Below, piece after piece: positions 11,659 through 22,892 of a DNA stretch of 64,000 nt. Each line of letters begins with the position of its first letter. Position 1 is the stretch's first letter. The notes under the pieces are model-generated. The model searched no databases. It was not told the DNA's origin and worked only from the letters and a program-made list of their open reading frames with translations. The stretch comes from Parascedosporium putredinis (taxonomy: Eukaryota > Ascomycota > Sordariomycetes > Microascales > Microascaceae), in assembly GCA_949357655.1 (NCBI GenBank), contig CASHTG010000012.1, forward strand, positions 3,534,001-3,598,000, given 5' to 3'. Position numbers and translations under genes: made by a program.

Positions 11659-12205
11659 TGTGATTGAGGGGTGTTGCGGCCTCTGGGGTGGTTGTCGTGA
11701 GATGGGCGTTGGGTGTGATGAGGAAAAGATTCAAACAGAATAAATTTCCAATGTCGAAATGCCCCAAATGTTCAATTTCAATGTGGGGTTTCGTTCAATG
11801 AATTATTAGGGCTACAGAAATTTTGGGCCACGCCCAGTTTTTCTTCCAACCTGGCCCGTGCACAGAAAGAGCATCAAACAGTGCGGGATTAAAACGCACT
11901 GTAATCCCGTGATCCCTGTTCAAGTTGATGCGTCCGTCTGGCTCCAAGCCATTAGATGCAACTGAGGGTCGCGCGCATCGCAAAATCGTGGTGATGGTGG
12001 GGTTATCCAATACTTCGGACAACTCTTGATTCTTCGCCTTAGTTCTTATTTTTATTTTAATTTTATATACCCACCATCCGACTTTTAGATTTACGGGCTC
12101 GGTCTCTGCTTGCGCAACCTCCCTTTTCAGGCCTCGACTTTTCCCATCAGCGCAGCGCTTCCTCTCTTATTTTATCTTGATTTTTCCATTTCCCCGCTCC
12201 GACAC
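11659..12205. promoter_or_regulatory. divergent promoter of eL8 and NCS6
   Basis: A 547-bp region separates the two divergent start codons. TTAGGGCT at about 11806-11813 (AGCCCTAA on the eL8 strand) resembles the AACCCTAA-type Tbf1 site of ribosomal-protein promoters, but with one mismatch. An AT-rich stretch at about 12044-12070 containing TTATATA lies upstream of NCS6. The assignment is inference. Confidence 0.4.
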
Positions 12206-13376
12206 ATGGCGCCTACCGTATGCGCTCGATGCCGCGTTTCAAGGGCGCATGTGAAGCGGCCGAAGAACCACCAGAAACTATGCAAAGACTGCTTTATAAC
12301 AGTATTTGAAGAAGAAGTACACCACACTATCACTTCCTCTGGTCTTTTCCGCCCTGGAGATAGGGTTGCTATTGGCGCATCAGGTGGCAAGGACTCGACC
12401 GTTCTAGCGTCCGTTCTCAAGACGCTCAATGACCGCTATAACTACGGAGTGAAGCTAGTCCTTCTTAGCATTGATGAGGGTATCACGGGGTATCGTGATG
12501 ACTCCTAGAAACCGTGAAGCAAAACTCTATCGACTACGATATGGAGCTGAAAATAGTGAGCTATTCCGAGCTGTATGGCTGGACGATGGATCAAGTCGTC
12601 GAGACTATTGGCAAGAAAGGCAACTGTACCTACTGCGGGGTCTTCAGGCGCCAGGCACTTGACCGCGGGGCTAAGTTATTGGGCATTTCGCATCTGGTCA
12701 CTGGGCACAATGCTGACGACATCGCCGAGACTGTTTTGATGAACCTACTCAGAGGAGATCTACCTCGTTTGGCGAGAAGTACGAGTATAGTGACCGGAGA
12801 CGGCTCGGGAGATGTCAGGCGCAGTAAGCCACTGAAATACTCGTACGAAAAGGAAATCGTCCTTTACGCCCACCATAAGAAACTCCTCTATTTTAGTACC
12901 GAGTGCATCTATAGTCCGGAGGCTTTCCGCGGAACAGCACGGAGTTTGATCAAGAACCTTGAACGCGTCCGCCCTACGGCCATTCTTGATATCGTTAGGA
13001 GCGGTGAGGATATGGCGCGACTAGTGCCCGGTTCCTCAGAGTCTTCATGCGCTTGTATAGCTCTTCCTGCAGCCATAAGCGGGAGTACTGGAAAAGGTTG
13101 CGGCTCTGCGAACAAAATTGATGACCTCCCGGAGCCTCCTGCCCCCAGTCCGAAACCAAATACCACTCCTTAGAGATAGATCTCACCTCCAGACCAAAGA
13201 ATCCACAAGCCAACGGGAAAGCTGCTGCCAGACCTAAGCCGGCCGTGAAGAACGGGGAGCCTCTGCAGACAAAGGGAACATGCAAACGCTGCGGATACAT
13301 GTCGAGCCAGGATGTTTGTCAAGCTTGTATGCTTCTTGAAGGCCTGAATAAAAATAGAGCGGAAATACAGATATAG
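12206..13376 (+). CDS. NCS6: Cytoplasmic tRNA 2-thiolation protein 1 (NCS6/CTU1)
   Basis: NCS6 with NCS2 thiolates U34 of tRNA-Lys, -Glu and -Gln, with sulfur from URM1. The start MAPTVCARCRVSRAHVKRPK carries the N-terminal zinc motif (C-x2-C ... C-x2-C in KLCKDC). The PP-loop ATPase motif S-G-G-K-D-S-T follows, then GNCTYCGVFRRQALDRGA, the GHNADDIAETVLMNLLRGD block and the C-terminal zinc motif (CKRCGYMSSQDVCQAC). Two breaks occur: near 12506, TCCTAG for TCCCTAG (D-D-S-L-E-T-V-K), and in a C5 run near 13145, after which K-N-P-Q-A-N-G-K leads to the stop at 13374-13376. The product is otherwise a normal-length, intronless NCS6. Confidence 0.93.
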
Positions 13377-13628
13377 ATGAAAATAAAGCTGATTATCCAA
13401 GACTGCTATCCCACTTCACTCAAACGTGGCGGCGCAAGGCGAAAGGATGGGAACAATTTGAAAGGTTGCGTTATTGAATGTTTTTGGGGGCGCCTCTAAT
13501 GTCCTCAAGGCATATATTTACAGTTCGTCTCTGAGAGTAAGACCGGCTGATTTTATCAGCCCTCTCAGTGAACAAAGGAAAAGTGTCAATACTAGTCTAT
13601 ACCACACCGAATATATGATATCCACCGT

Positions 13629-14123
13629 CTAGAGTATCCTCTTCTCCAACTGCAGTCATGTTTTGTTAGCAACTCGGGCTGGTCGGCTCATATCTGCCGG
13701 GGAGATGCCATACCTTCCAGGGGTTATTGTATTCGAAGCCCGGCGGGGCAACTGGATTGTCGGTCTGGCCTCTGAGAGAGCCGGTCAACCGCATGTCTCG
13801 CTCCATCACTACTCTTGGGTTAGTATCAATGGCGGGCTCGCGGGGTGATTCGAAGGTATGTACTTTGCTACAAGAACGTTAGCAAATAATCCGAGGCGAA
13901 AACATGGCGGTATCTCCCTACCCTATCCCAGTGGTCTACGGAGTACCTCGGTCGCTTCTTTCCGCTTTCAAAGTGCTTGACGGTGGCCAAGCCAATACCG
14001 GTAGCGCCAAACATCTTGAAGGCAGTTCTCAAATTAGCTTCCAATCATTCCAATAACCACCTCGGTTCAACATACGACGACCATGATTCCATAAGGAATC
14101 AGCGTTTCGAAGGGGAGAGGCAT
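13629..14123 (-). CDS. NADH:ubiquinone oxidoreductase subunit NDUFA1 (MWFE)
   Basis: This is a small membrane-arm accessory subunit of mitochondrial complex I. Five exons on the minus strand: 14123-14076, 14014-13922, 13867-13864, 13808-13714 and 13649-13629. They encode 86 residues: MPLPFETLIPYGIMVV (with the membrane segment spanning this junction), then MFGATGIGLATVKHFESGKK, SVDHWDR, QMMERDMRLTGSLRGQTDN and GFEYNNPWKLEKRIL. The third exon is only four bases, CAAA. It supplies the Gln and the first base of Met in W-D-R-Q-M-M-E-R-D, a string conserved in fungal NDUFA1. Both flanking introns (54 and 55 nt) have clear GCTAAC and ACTAAC branch points. No frame break is needed. I recognised this gene from its translated exons; no long open frame reveals it. 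Confidence 0.87.
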
Positions 14124-14890
14124 TGCGGCGGATTTTGTTATATCGATCGGGGATAAACAATCGGTAACGAGGCGAAAGGAGCTCCAATGAAGGTTGTCTG
14201 CTGAGGATAGACGGGTCAGTTGATATATTTCTCAGTCGTCAATTGGGGGTCTCGTGAGTGATGGGAGACGTACCCTTCTATCGAACAGAGGGGCTGGAGA
14301 ATGGCTTCCCGAAAATAGTTTCCCGAAGGCCTTTGGTCTCGTCTGGGTAGTGCAAGGGTTTCCGCAAAGGTAAGGGTGAGGTCCCGCCGGGTCTGAATTT
14401 GGTGATGCTGAAGCTGGCTTGCATTTGTTGCAATCAAATTGTCGATTCTGCGATTGGCGAGTCACGAGTGCCTTACGTAATCAACCGCCAGATCGCGACC
14501 TCGACGGAATGTGACATATTCTCAACCCGCCGCAGCATGGCATTTCCGATGGTTGAGCTTCGTATCTCTGCACAACGCAATTTCTCGACTCTAAATTTCT
14601 GGTGGCTACGCGCCGCTCCTTTTAAGTTGTCGATTACACGGAAATACCGCCCTCCAGGTGGTTGACACTGCTTGCATTAACCTGAGACACGGCCCTCGCG
14701 CGTCGCAAGGCTGTCGTTTACCACCCTGCCTCCTCACGTCCTTGGGAGCGACTTTCGACGCGCATCGCTTAGATTCGCCAATAAACCGCCTCAACCCGCC
14801 TGCTTGAGATGGACGTGCTTCTCTAAACACAAATAGTACACCTTCACGATATAGCTTCCTCTCGAGCGCCTGCGCCGCAGTGCACGAATA
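14124..14890. promoter_or_regulatory. divergent promoter of NDUFA1 and the MYST acetyltransferase
   Basis: About 770 bp between two divergent start codons. Frames on both strands are short and unconserved. No specific motif is recognised. Confidence 0.4.
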
Positions 14891-17800
14891 ATGGAGCACG
14901 CCCAGCTCACTGAAGAAGCGCTCCAGCAGAGCGCCGCACTTTCGGAGGATGACGACTCGCAGCGCGGGGCTTATACGAAGAAGAGTCGTTCATACCAGTC
15001 GTCTCGGATGGATTTTGACGGTGATCGAGACACAGACGACCTGGAGATGGCCGAAAGCCACCAGACTAGGAACGGCTCCCGAGCCTGGGAAGACGGCGCT
15101 AGCGACGGTGTAGAGGATGAGGAGGGGAAGACGAGGAAGAAGAGGAAGAAGAAGAAGAAGATGCAGATGGTGAATTCGATGATGGCTATGAGATGGCGCC
15201 GGGAGGCCCTGCGGATACTAGCGAACTTGTTGAAGATGATATTGAGGACGGCGCCGAAGGTGAAGAAGATGATGGAGACGATGACGAAGGTGTCGGCGCA
15301 GTGAAGGTCAGGCCAGGGAGACGGATGACGAGGGCGATTCTGCCAGTGATGCCTCAGAGCCGCAGAGTGTCGGAAGCGATTCCGAGGACGATGCACCGTG
15401 GGAGGAAGACGAGGAGGAAGATGCTGTCGAGGTCGACGAAGAAGAGGATGATGATGAGCGGTCTGTAAGCGAGCCGGCGAATTCCTGTATCCTTTGCAAA
15501 GAAGAGAGCGATGCGGATACCGATGGAGACCCGGGAGTTTATCTCACCTGCACCTCGTGTGGAGAAAAAGGTAAAGATTGCTCCCCGAAGCCCTGGCTAG
15601 GCCGAGTAGCTTGATCGCTAACTATTCATGTAGCACACCAACACTGCGCCCGAACTGCACGGTCTGCATCCCCCAAAATCCGTAAGTGGCTCCACCCCCT
15701 CACAACTTGCGTTCACTAACCCGAATCCTTAGCCGCGAGTAGCTGGAGGTGCCCAGAGTGTGCCGACGAGGACGATGAAGACCGCGCCATGTCCAATGCC
15801 AGCGACGATTCCTTGCAAGCTGAAGCTGACGGCAAATCTGGCGTATCTACCACTGGAGATGTTGTGTCCGCACTAGCATTCCACACGAGAGACGGCCATT
15901 CTCCGTCCCAGGAAAGCCGTTCGACATCGGAAGGAGACGTTTCAGAGACACCACGGCACCTCCGGAAGCGCAAAACATCGCCGATGGAGGTGGTAGATGA
16001 TGGGGCCGCAAGCCTCCGAAAACGCAGGCGGAATCCCTCAGATGGTCGACAGACGTCCTCGGAAGGAACACCCGGATCTGATTCGCCGGGCCCGCAAGCA
16101 GCGCGGACACTTCGACTTCGGCTCGCGCGGCAAAGGCGGTTAGTGTCTCAAGGCCGTCTTCATCCTCGACCTTGGTGACAATACGAGTAAACAGCGATGC
16201 GCTCCGCACGGCGCTTTCACAACGTTACCTCCCGGAGCGCAAACGGTCTAATCGAGTCATAACCCCACGTCCGTCGAGGACCAATGGCTCGAGAGCGCAG
16301 GAGTGGAGTCCGGAACCCATGATCGCGCCGTTTGTGTCCACAACGTACTCGCAGCCATTCTATTCCTTTTTTGATAAGGAATCTGACGAAGTCAAAGGAA
16401 AGCCCTACGGAGGGATCCTGACCGAGGCAGAGGCAGATACGTCAAAAACGCTACCTTCCAACGATGACAGGCGTCACTTTGATGAGGCAAAGCAGCGGGC
16501 GGAGGCCGAATGGAAGGCGCGGATCATTGCTATGCAAGAAGAGATCCAAATGCCCCTCAAAAAGCCGAAGAAAGGTGCGGGACCGGCGAGCCAGATCGAG
16601 TGCATTGAGTTTGGCGGCTGGGAGATTGATACGTGGTATGCGGCACCGTATCCGGAGGAGTACAGCCGGAATCGGGTTCTTTACATCTGCGAGTTTTGTC
16701 TAAAGTACATGAACTCGGACTACGTTGCCTGGAGGCATAAGCTGAAATGCCCGTCAAGCACCCACCAGGCGACGAGATTTACCGGCACGACTCGGTTTCG
16801 GTGTTTGAGGTGGACGGAAGGAAAAACCCAGTATATTGTCAAAACCTCTGCTTACTGGCGAAGCTGTTTCTCGGATCTAAAACTCTGTACTACGACGTGG
16901 AGCCATTCTTGTTTTACGTCCTGTGCGAGTACGACGAGTTTGGATATCACTTTGTGGGCTACTTTTCAAAGGAGAAGCGGACAAGCAGCCAGAACAATGT
17001 GAGCTGTATCCTCACCCTCCCGATCCATCAGCGAAAAGGATACGGGAACCTGCTTATCGACTTTTCCTACCTGCTCACGCGGGCGGAACAGCGGACGGGG
17101 TCCCCGAGAAGCCGCTGTCCGACATGGGCCTCGTTTCTTACCGCAATTATTGGCGCCTGATCATGTGCAAATATCTTCTTGAACAGGCGGGAGACCAGGG
17201 AAGGAGTGGCAAGATGCTGGGGCTAAGCATACGAAAAATCTCAGAGGACACGGGCATGACGGCCGACGACGTCATCTCCGCGCTCGAGGGCCTCCGTTGC
17301 CTGGTCCGAGACCCTAACGAAAATCTACGCTTTCCGGGTTGACCTGAAGTTCTGCAGGGAGTATGTCGCCAAGTGGGAGGCGAAAAATACGTCCGCCTGA
17401 ACCCGAAAGCGCTCACATGGACCCCCTACGTGATGGGGCGAAGCAGCGCGATGAACTTTGAGCTCGGACCGGCGATCACGGCTATCGCGCCTCGCGAAGA
17501 CGACGACGGCGGTGAGCCCACGGGTCTCGAGGTGCTGCCGGATACCGCTACCAACGTCGAGCTGGCTAATGGCCATGACCAACTAAAGCCGGAGCACGAC
17601 CTCGTCAACGGGCCCGGAACGGAGGACAAAGAAAATAACCAAGGGAAGCAAAACGAAGCGGACGAGAGAACCAAGAGGCCCGGCGCGGACTCGGAGCAGA
17701 AGGAGGACGCCTGGTCTACGCAGTATGAGACTATTCCGCCCATGCGCTTCGAGGTGTTTCCCCAACGGTGGGCTCACGTCGCGTGGAGAAGCCTCGACCG

Positions 17801-18343
17801 ACCGTCATCCGGCCGCCCAGTATCCCGGTGGCGGTTAGCACGCCGCGACCTCGTGCGCCAGCTAGCGGCGGCGGCGGCGGCGGCGGAGGCGGTGGTGGAG
17901 GTGGTGGTGGCGGTAGCACTAAGCGACGGACCAGTACCGCACGGCCTAAAAGCAAAAACAGCACATCTCGCCGTAAGACGGGCGGAACTGGTCGCGGGCC
18001 TGGACGCTGGCCGAAAGGTACGAAGAAGAGCGACTACGGTAATGCCGATAGTGGCCCCGGCCTGCCCCCAGCGTGGATCGAGCGGCAACGGCAGGAAGCC
18101 CTCACGTCTGGCAAGAAGGCAACGGGATCGTCGAACGACGACGGCAAAGAAATGAAGGATGTTGTTCGGGTTCAGGTCGCTGCACCGAGGCAGGAGACCA
18201 GTCAAGACGAAGTTGTGGTCAAGGGGCCCCGGGCTGTGGTCAGTGGCGGGGCGAGGAGCGCCTTGGCTAATGCTGCGGCCGACGGCATCGTGGTAGACGG
18301 TGTTGGCGATGAGGATATGGATGCGGAGGGTGAGGACGAATGA
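14891..18343 (+). CDS. MYST histone acetyltransferase with PHD finger (Sas3/Mst2 type)
   Basis: This is the catalytic subunit of a NuA3/Mst2-like H3 acetyltransferase. Exons are 14891-15570, 15634-15681 and 15733-18343. Order: an acidic N-terminus; a C4HC3 PHD finger (CILCKEE, CTSCGEKAHQHC, SSWRCPECADEDDEDR); a basic linker; then the MYST domain with its C2HC zinc finger (CEFCLKYMNSDYVAWRHKLK), catalytic Cys (SCILTLP), acetyl-CoA loop (HQRKGYGNLL) and catalytic Glu (SPEKPLSDMGL). The tail has a glycine run of about 16-18 residues, basic stretches, and ends DMDAEGEDE. At least eight frame breaks occur: near 15125, 15305, 16110, 16748, 17105, 17310, 17386 and 17762. Most lie in G or C runs and all but 17310 have the same polarity. 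A fungal MYST enzyme with an internal PHD is normal for filamentous ascomycetes (recalled). Confidence 0.9.
17868..17916 (+). repeat. GGN trinucleotide tract (poly-Gly in MYST enzyme)
   Basis: A run of GGC, GGA and GGT codons encodes about 16-18 consecutive Gly in the C-terminal tail of the acetyltransferase. The mixed codons mean only limited slippage potential. Confidence 0.8.
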
Positions 18344-20959
18344 ATTTCAAGGTTTTAGCGATGGTTTCACGTTTTTCTTTTTCCTTGGCCGGATCACTCT
18401 TCTTCCTTCTCTTCCCCCACCTTTTTTTTTCCCTTCTTCTCATCTTCCCTTTCTTTATCCTTTTTTTCTTCTTTTCTTCTTTTCTTCTATTTTACGGCAG
18501 GTTCTCTCTCTCTCTCTCTCTCTTACTCGTCACATGCCTAGATACCTCATTGAGAACATATGTAAGAATATATTGGTGGCCGGTCCTGGCCCATGGCGTT
18601 GCTATCTATTCTTTGTACAGAATATCAGTTTAAGAACGAGGCGTCGGTGGAGCTAAGATAGGCCAAGTAGGCGAAATAAAAAGATAATCTACTGAGGTAT
18701 TGCTGTTTAGATCTTAGATTCCACTGATCAAATGCAAGGGCCTTTGTGGCGTTCGTTGGGAGGTGTTGATGGATGCGGCTCTTTGCGGGGCCGATGGACG
18801 GATTTGACGTTAATTCAAATCACTTCTGAGGGATAACATTGCGACGCCCCGTCCTTTGCATGGGGGAGGGGGTTGCATGTAGCTTCTCGAGGGAGCTTGA
18901 TCAAGGTCGGGTTTGTGCGTTGTGCGTGGTGCGTGGTGCTCGGTGCCGTGCGTCAGCGGGATGAACAAGCTTAGTACGTGTACACTGATGTCATCGGCGA
19001 ACTGGGCCTCACACCTGAGCTATTTTCCAAATTGACCGTCTGAAGTAAGTACTACGAGTAGGTCTATCTCCCAATTGATCCAAAGATCCATCCATACCTA
19101 CTACATATGGAATGGAGAATCCCATCTTCACCTTTCAGCACAATGTCCACAAAATAGCCTAGCGCCAGGAGTACACTGGGTTGTGCTTTTGGAAGGTTCA
19201 ATCTTCGAGAAAGACCACTGATTCCAAATCAACATCTTGATCTTTCGAAACTCATCTACGGTTAGATCCTTGGCTGGCTGATGGGTACGATCGTCGTGCT
19301 CATTCAACATTGGCCAAGACCCCTAACACTGCCCCCCTTCGTGGGGCTCTGTTGCGCGGAGAGCTCTATTGACGATTAAACCCATTGCTCTTGGACCCTG
19401 GCCGGTTCAATGTTTAAATGAGAATTTCCCATGCAATAATACAGCACGAACCCGGACTAGATCAAAATCCATCGGATCCATCCCGTTTGATGAGGGTCGA
19501 CCCCTCAGTATATGTAGTGATGTAGGCAATAGCTGCTCCCAGCATCTGGAGATCAGTTCCATTGATCAACGGGGCGAGGAGCGGAAAACAACACGCTGAA
19601 AGGCGCAAGGCGATGGATTAGTGGACATGTCTGCGACCAGGAGTCGGGCGATTTGATGTTTCCAGGGCCGAGCCTGGACAGAATACCAAAGGGGAACTGG
19701 GGGCGATTACTGTCTGTCGAGCGATTTCGAAGTCCACTTGCGAGCCAAGCCAAGTCAGCAAGGCACAATCGATTGATCCACCATGGCAAAGAGCAATTTG
19801 AGGGATTGAGGAGGTAATACAAAGAAAGCTACCCTCCACCTCCCGCCTCCGCCTCCACCTCCCCATCATTGATCAATTGTCAAGACACCTGACCGACCAG
19901 CCTCCAAGTTTGTCACTGGCACCAAGATCGCAATTGACCCTTGCCACTTCTCCCCTCCCACAGCAATAATTCTCGTAAGGAAGGAAAAGGAAGAAAAAGG
20001 GAACAACCCCCCAAAAGCCCTCCCCGACCGACGTGTAAATCCCGAAGCTTTGTGCAAAGCGCCCATGGCAGCCTGACTCCTACGCCCCCTCCCCTCATTT
20101 TTTAACATCGCGCAAGACAACCCCCGACCCATTCCGTCCCTGGGTCTGCCTTCCAGCCCTTTTAGTGCATCGCCCGACCGTCATCCGTTTCGCCCCGTCG
20201 GAACCTTGCGTCGCAAGCCAACAGTTCAGGTTTCTTACGGGTACCTCGCAGACCTTTCAGAGCCCCCTCCCAAATCCACACATTTGGCGTCAGCGGCGGC
20301 CAAAGCTCTGGGCAACAATTCTTACCCGCAACAACCTCCTCCTCGAAAGTCCTGTGACTGAGCCATCGCCCACACCCACCACCCACCACCCAGATACGCC
20401 CATCAGCCTTTTTACTCCCCACGAGCCGAAAGCGTATCGAACCTCCTGGGCGAGCACCACCTACTTTCCGTTTTCAACCTCAGGCCTCCTTCTTCTTCGA
20501 GATTGGACTGACGCATCTCGTGCTCTCTGCCCTTCTTTTCGACGATCGAACGCGCGTCGCCCAGCCCTGGGAAACTTGCCACTGTCGCTTTTTGCTCGAG
20601 CAACCACTTCTTTTGCCATCGATAGAATCGCCCTAATAGTCTCCGTGAAAACCGACTCACGGCCTTTCTCTTCGCCCTGGCCCGCCACCTAGATTCCGAA
20701 GCTGCCTCCACCATCCATCTCAACCGCTACATCCCCTCACTCCCCTTGGCGGTCTTCATTCGGGATTCGCTGATTTAGCCTTACAATTCCCCGCGCGCGG
20801 CGGTCCAAGTTGGGCATTCCCCATCACTACGAATTGTCCGAACTGTCTGCACGTCGGTCTACTAGAGCCGAAACCCCGCCTGGCCGGTTGACAGCTTGAG
20901 ATATTATCACCTGTTTCTCTGTATAGCTACGAGGGCGCCGTCGCACACTTTTGCCCACC
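18344..20959. other. intergenic: MYST 3' flank, epsin promoter and leader
   Basis: About 2.6 kb without a recognised gene. It includes a strongly T/C-rich block (about 18360-18530) with a (TC)n tract, and a C/T-rich zone (about 20100-20780) that may be the long leader or promoter of epsin. Confidence 0.5.
18502..18523 (+). repeat. (TC)11 microsatellite
   Basis: A simple TC dinucleotide run inside the pyrimidine-rich 3' flank of the MYST gene. Confidence 0.85.
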
Positions 20960-22173
20960 ATGGCGGGTATTATGCGAAGCGTGAAAAATGTCACCAAAGG
21001 ATACTCCAGCGTCCAGGTCAAGGTCCGAGAAGGTGGGTTCCATTCCCTTGTCATCAATCGTCTAGGACCACCCCTATTAACGCTTGGCGATTCATCTTTT
21101 TAGCCACGAGCAATGACAGCTGGGGCCCGACCGGCACCCAGATGAGCGAGATCGCCCAGCTGACCTTCAATCTGTACGTCCCCATTGCGCACCGAGTGGG
21201 ATAGTTGGATGCATTCTCGTCTCGCGCTTGCTAACTAATGATTGCGCATGCGTAGCGGTTCCGATTTTGTCGATATTATGGACATGCTCGACAAGAGGCT
21301 CAACGATAAAGGAAAGAACTGGCGGCATGTGCTCAAGGCATTGAAGGTGCTTGATTACTGTCTACACGAAGGTGCCGAAAGAGTCGTCACCTGGGCCCGG
21401 CAAAACATATACATCATAAAGACGTTGAGAGAGTTCCAGTATGTAGATGAAGAAGGTCGAGATGTGGGACAGAATGGTACGTTGCATAACCCGGGCCCCT
21501 GCTCTACGCCTATCTACGAGGAGCGACTGACGTGAAATTCGCTAGTGCGTGTTGCTGCCAAGGAATTAACCTCTCTCATCATGGACGAGGAGAGGCTTAG
21601 GGCCGAGCGGACGGATCGTCGATCATGGAAGTCGAGGGTAACAGGGTTGGAAGAGTACGGCCCACCGGGCGCGAGCGGCAGCAGCCACGGTGGCCCGCGA
21701 GAACGACCCCGGCAGCGCGGCGGTGACGACGACGATGACCTAGAATACAAGCTTGCAATCGAGGCGAGCAAGGCGCAGGAAGAGGAGGATAAGAGGAAGC
21801 GTCAAAGCAAGCAAAATGTCGATAGCGACGATGACGACCTCGCCAAGGCTATAAAACTGAGCAAAGAAGAAGAGGACCGCCGACGAAAGGAGCTTGAGCA
21901 AAGCAATGCGACTTCGCTCTTCGACGATGACCTCATCCAGGTCACGCCTTCTCAGCCGCAAGTTCAGTACACCGGACTCAACCAAGGTTATCAGCAAGGC
22001 ACTACGGTAGACTTTTTGCGAACCCGATCGACCCCAACCAGATGCATGTGCAGCCTACAGGCTACATGCAGAATGCGTATACGGGGTTCCAAACCCAACC
22101 AACCGGCTTCGCTGGGAACTACTCCAACGGCTACGGCATGCAAAACAACATGCTTGGCGCAGATCCCTATGGC

Positions 22174-22205
<32 letters not shown>

Positions 22206-22892
22206 GATGCAGCAGATGCAAAGCTTCCAACCCCAGCCCACGGGCTACAACCCGTACGCCCAGCAACAAGTCCAATCGCCGGCACAGCAAGATTCCTCGC
22301 TGCAGCCGGGTAGCAACAACCCATGGGCTAGCAACGGCAACCAGCAGCAAAGCCTCGCGCCCACCCCCACGGGATCCAATAACCCATTCGCCAACTCGTT
22401 CAACCGCCAGCAGTCGACGAGAACCCCCGTCTCTACTCTTGGCAGCCTTCCAGAACAAAAGTCTCTTTCGTCATTCAACTCGCAGCCCTTTGGCCAGCCT
22501 TCGCCTCAGCCCGTTCAACAGCAGCAGCAGCAAAATTTCCAGCAACCCCAGCGAGAGCTGACGGAACACGAGTCCAAACTCAACTCTCTCCTAGCCACCG
22601 GAGACGGCATGGATACGTTTGGCAACACCGGAAACCTCAGGATCCCCGCCCAGCATACCGCCCCGGGACCTTTGTCAACAGTGCCGGTTCAGGCGCGCAG
22701 AGGATCGGAGCGGAGGCCACGGGAAACAACCCCTTCCTCCGCACCCAGTTTACGGGCATGCCCAATATTGCCTATAACCAAGTACCAGCTGCCACGGGTC
22801 CGGCTGGACTGGGCGGCATGGGCACCAGCAACCCTTTCTCCGGGAACCAGCCGCGCCAAAACAACCCGCATCAAGATCTCATTCAATTTTAA
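20960..22892 (+). CDS. Epsin (Ent1/Ent2-type endocytic adaptor)
   Basis: Epsin is a clathrin adaptor that binds PI(4,5)P2 and ubiquitinated cargo. Exons are 20960-21032, 21104-21173, 21256-21476 and 21546-22892. The ENTH domain starts MAGIMRSVKNVTKGYSSVQV and includes KNWRHVLKALKVLDYCLHEG and REFQYVDEEGRDVGQNVR. Two ubiquitin-interacting motifs follow (DDLEYKLAIEASKAQEEE and DDLAKAIKLSKEEEDRRR), then SLFDDDLI. The disordered tail is Q-rich with several NPF EH-binding motifs (NPFAN, NPFLR, NPFSG) and ends in the clathrin-box-like DLIQF. The frame breaks twice: near 22015, T5 for T6 before ANPIDPNQM, and near 22664, C4 for C5 before GTFVNSAGSGAQRIG. Both have the same polarity as the other breaks. 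Confidence 0.93.
22172..22225 (+). repeat. CAG/CAA tract (poly-Gln in epsin)
   Basis: A run of CAG and CAA codons encodes an uninterrupted Gln stretch, then M-Q-Q-M-Q, in the disordered tail of epsin. Confidence 0.8.

Noticed and set aside
14216..14899. Minus-strand frames upstream of NDUFA1
   Set aside because: No recognisable protein content, and they lie in the divergent promoter between two supported genes.
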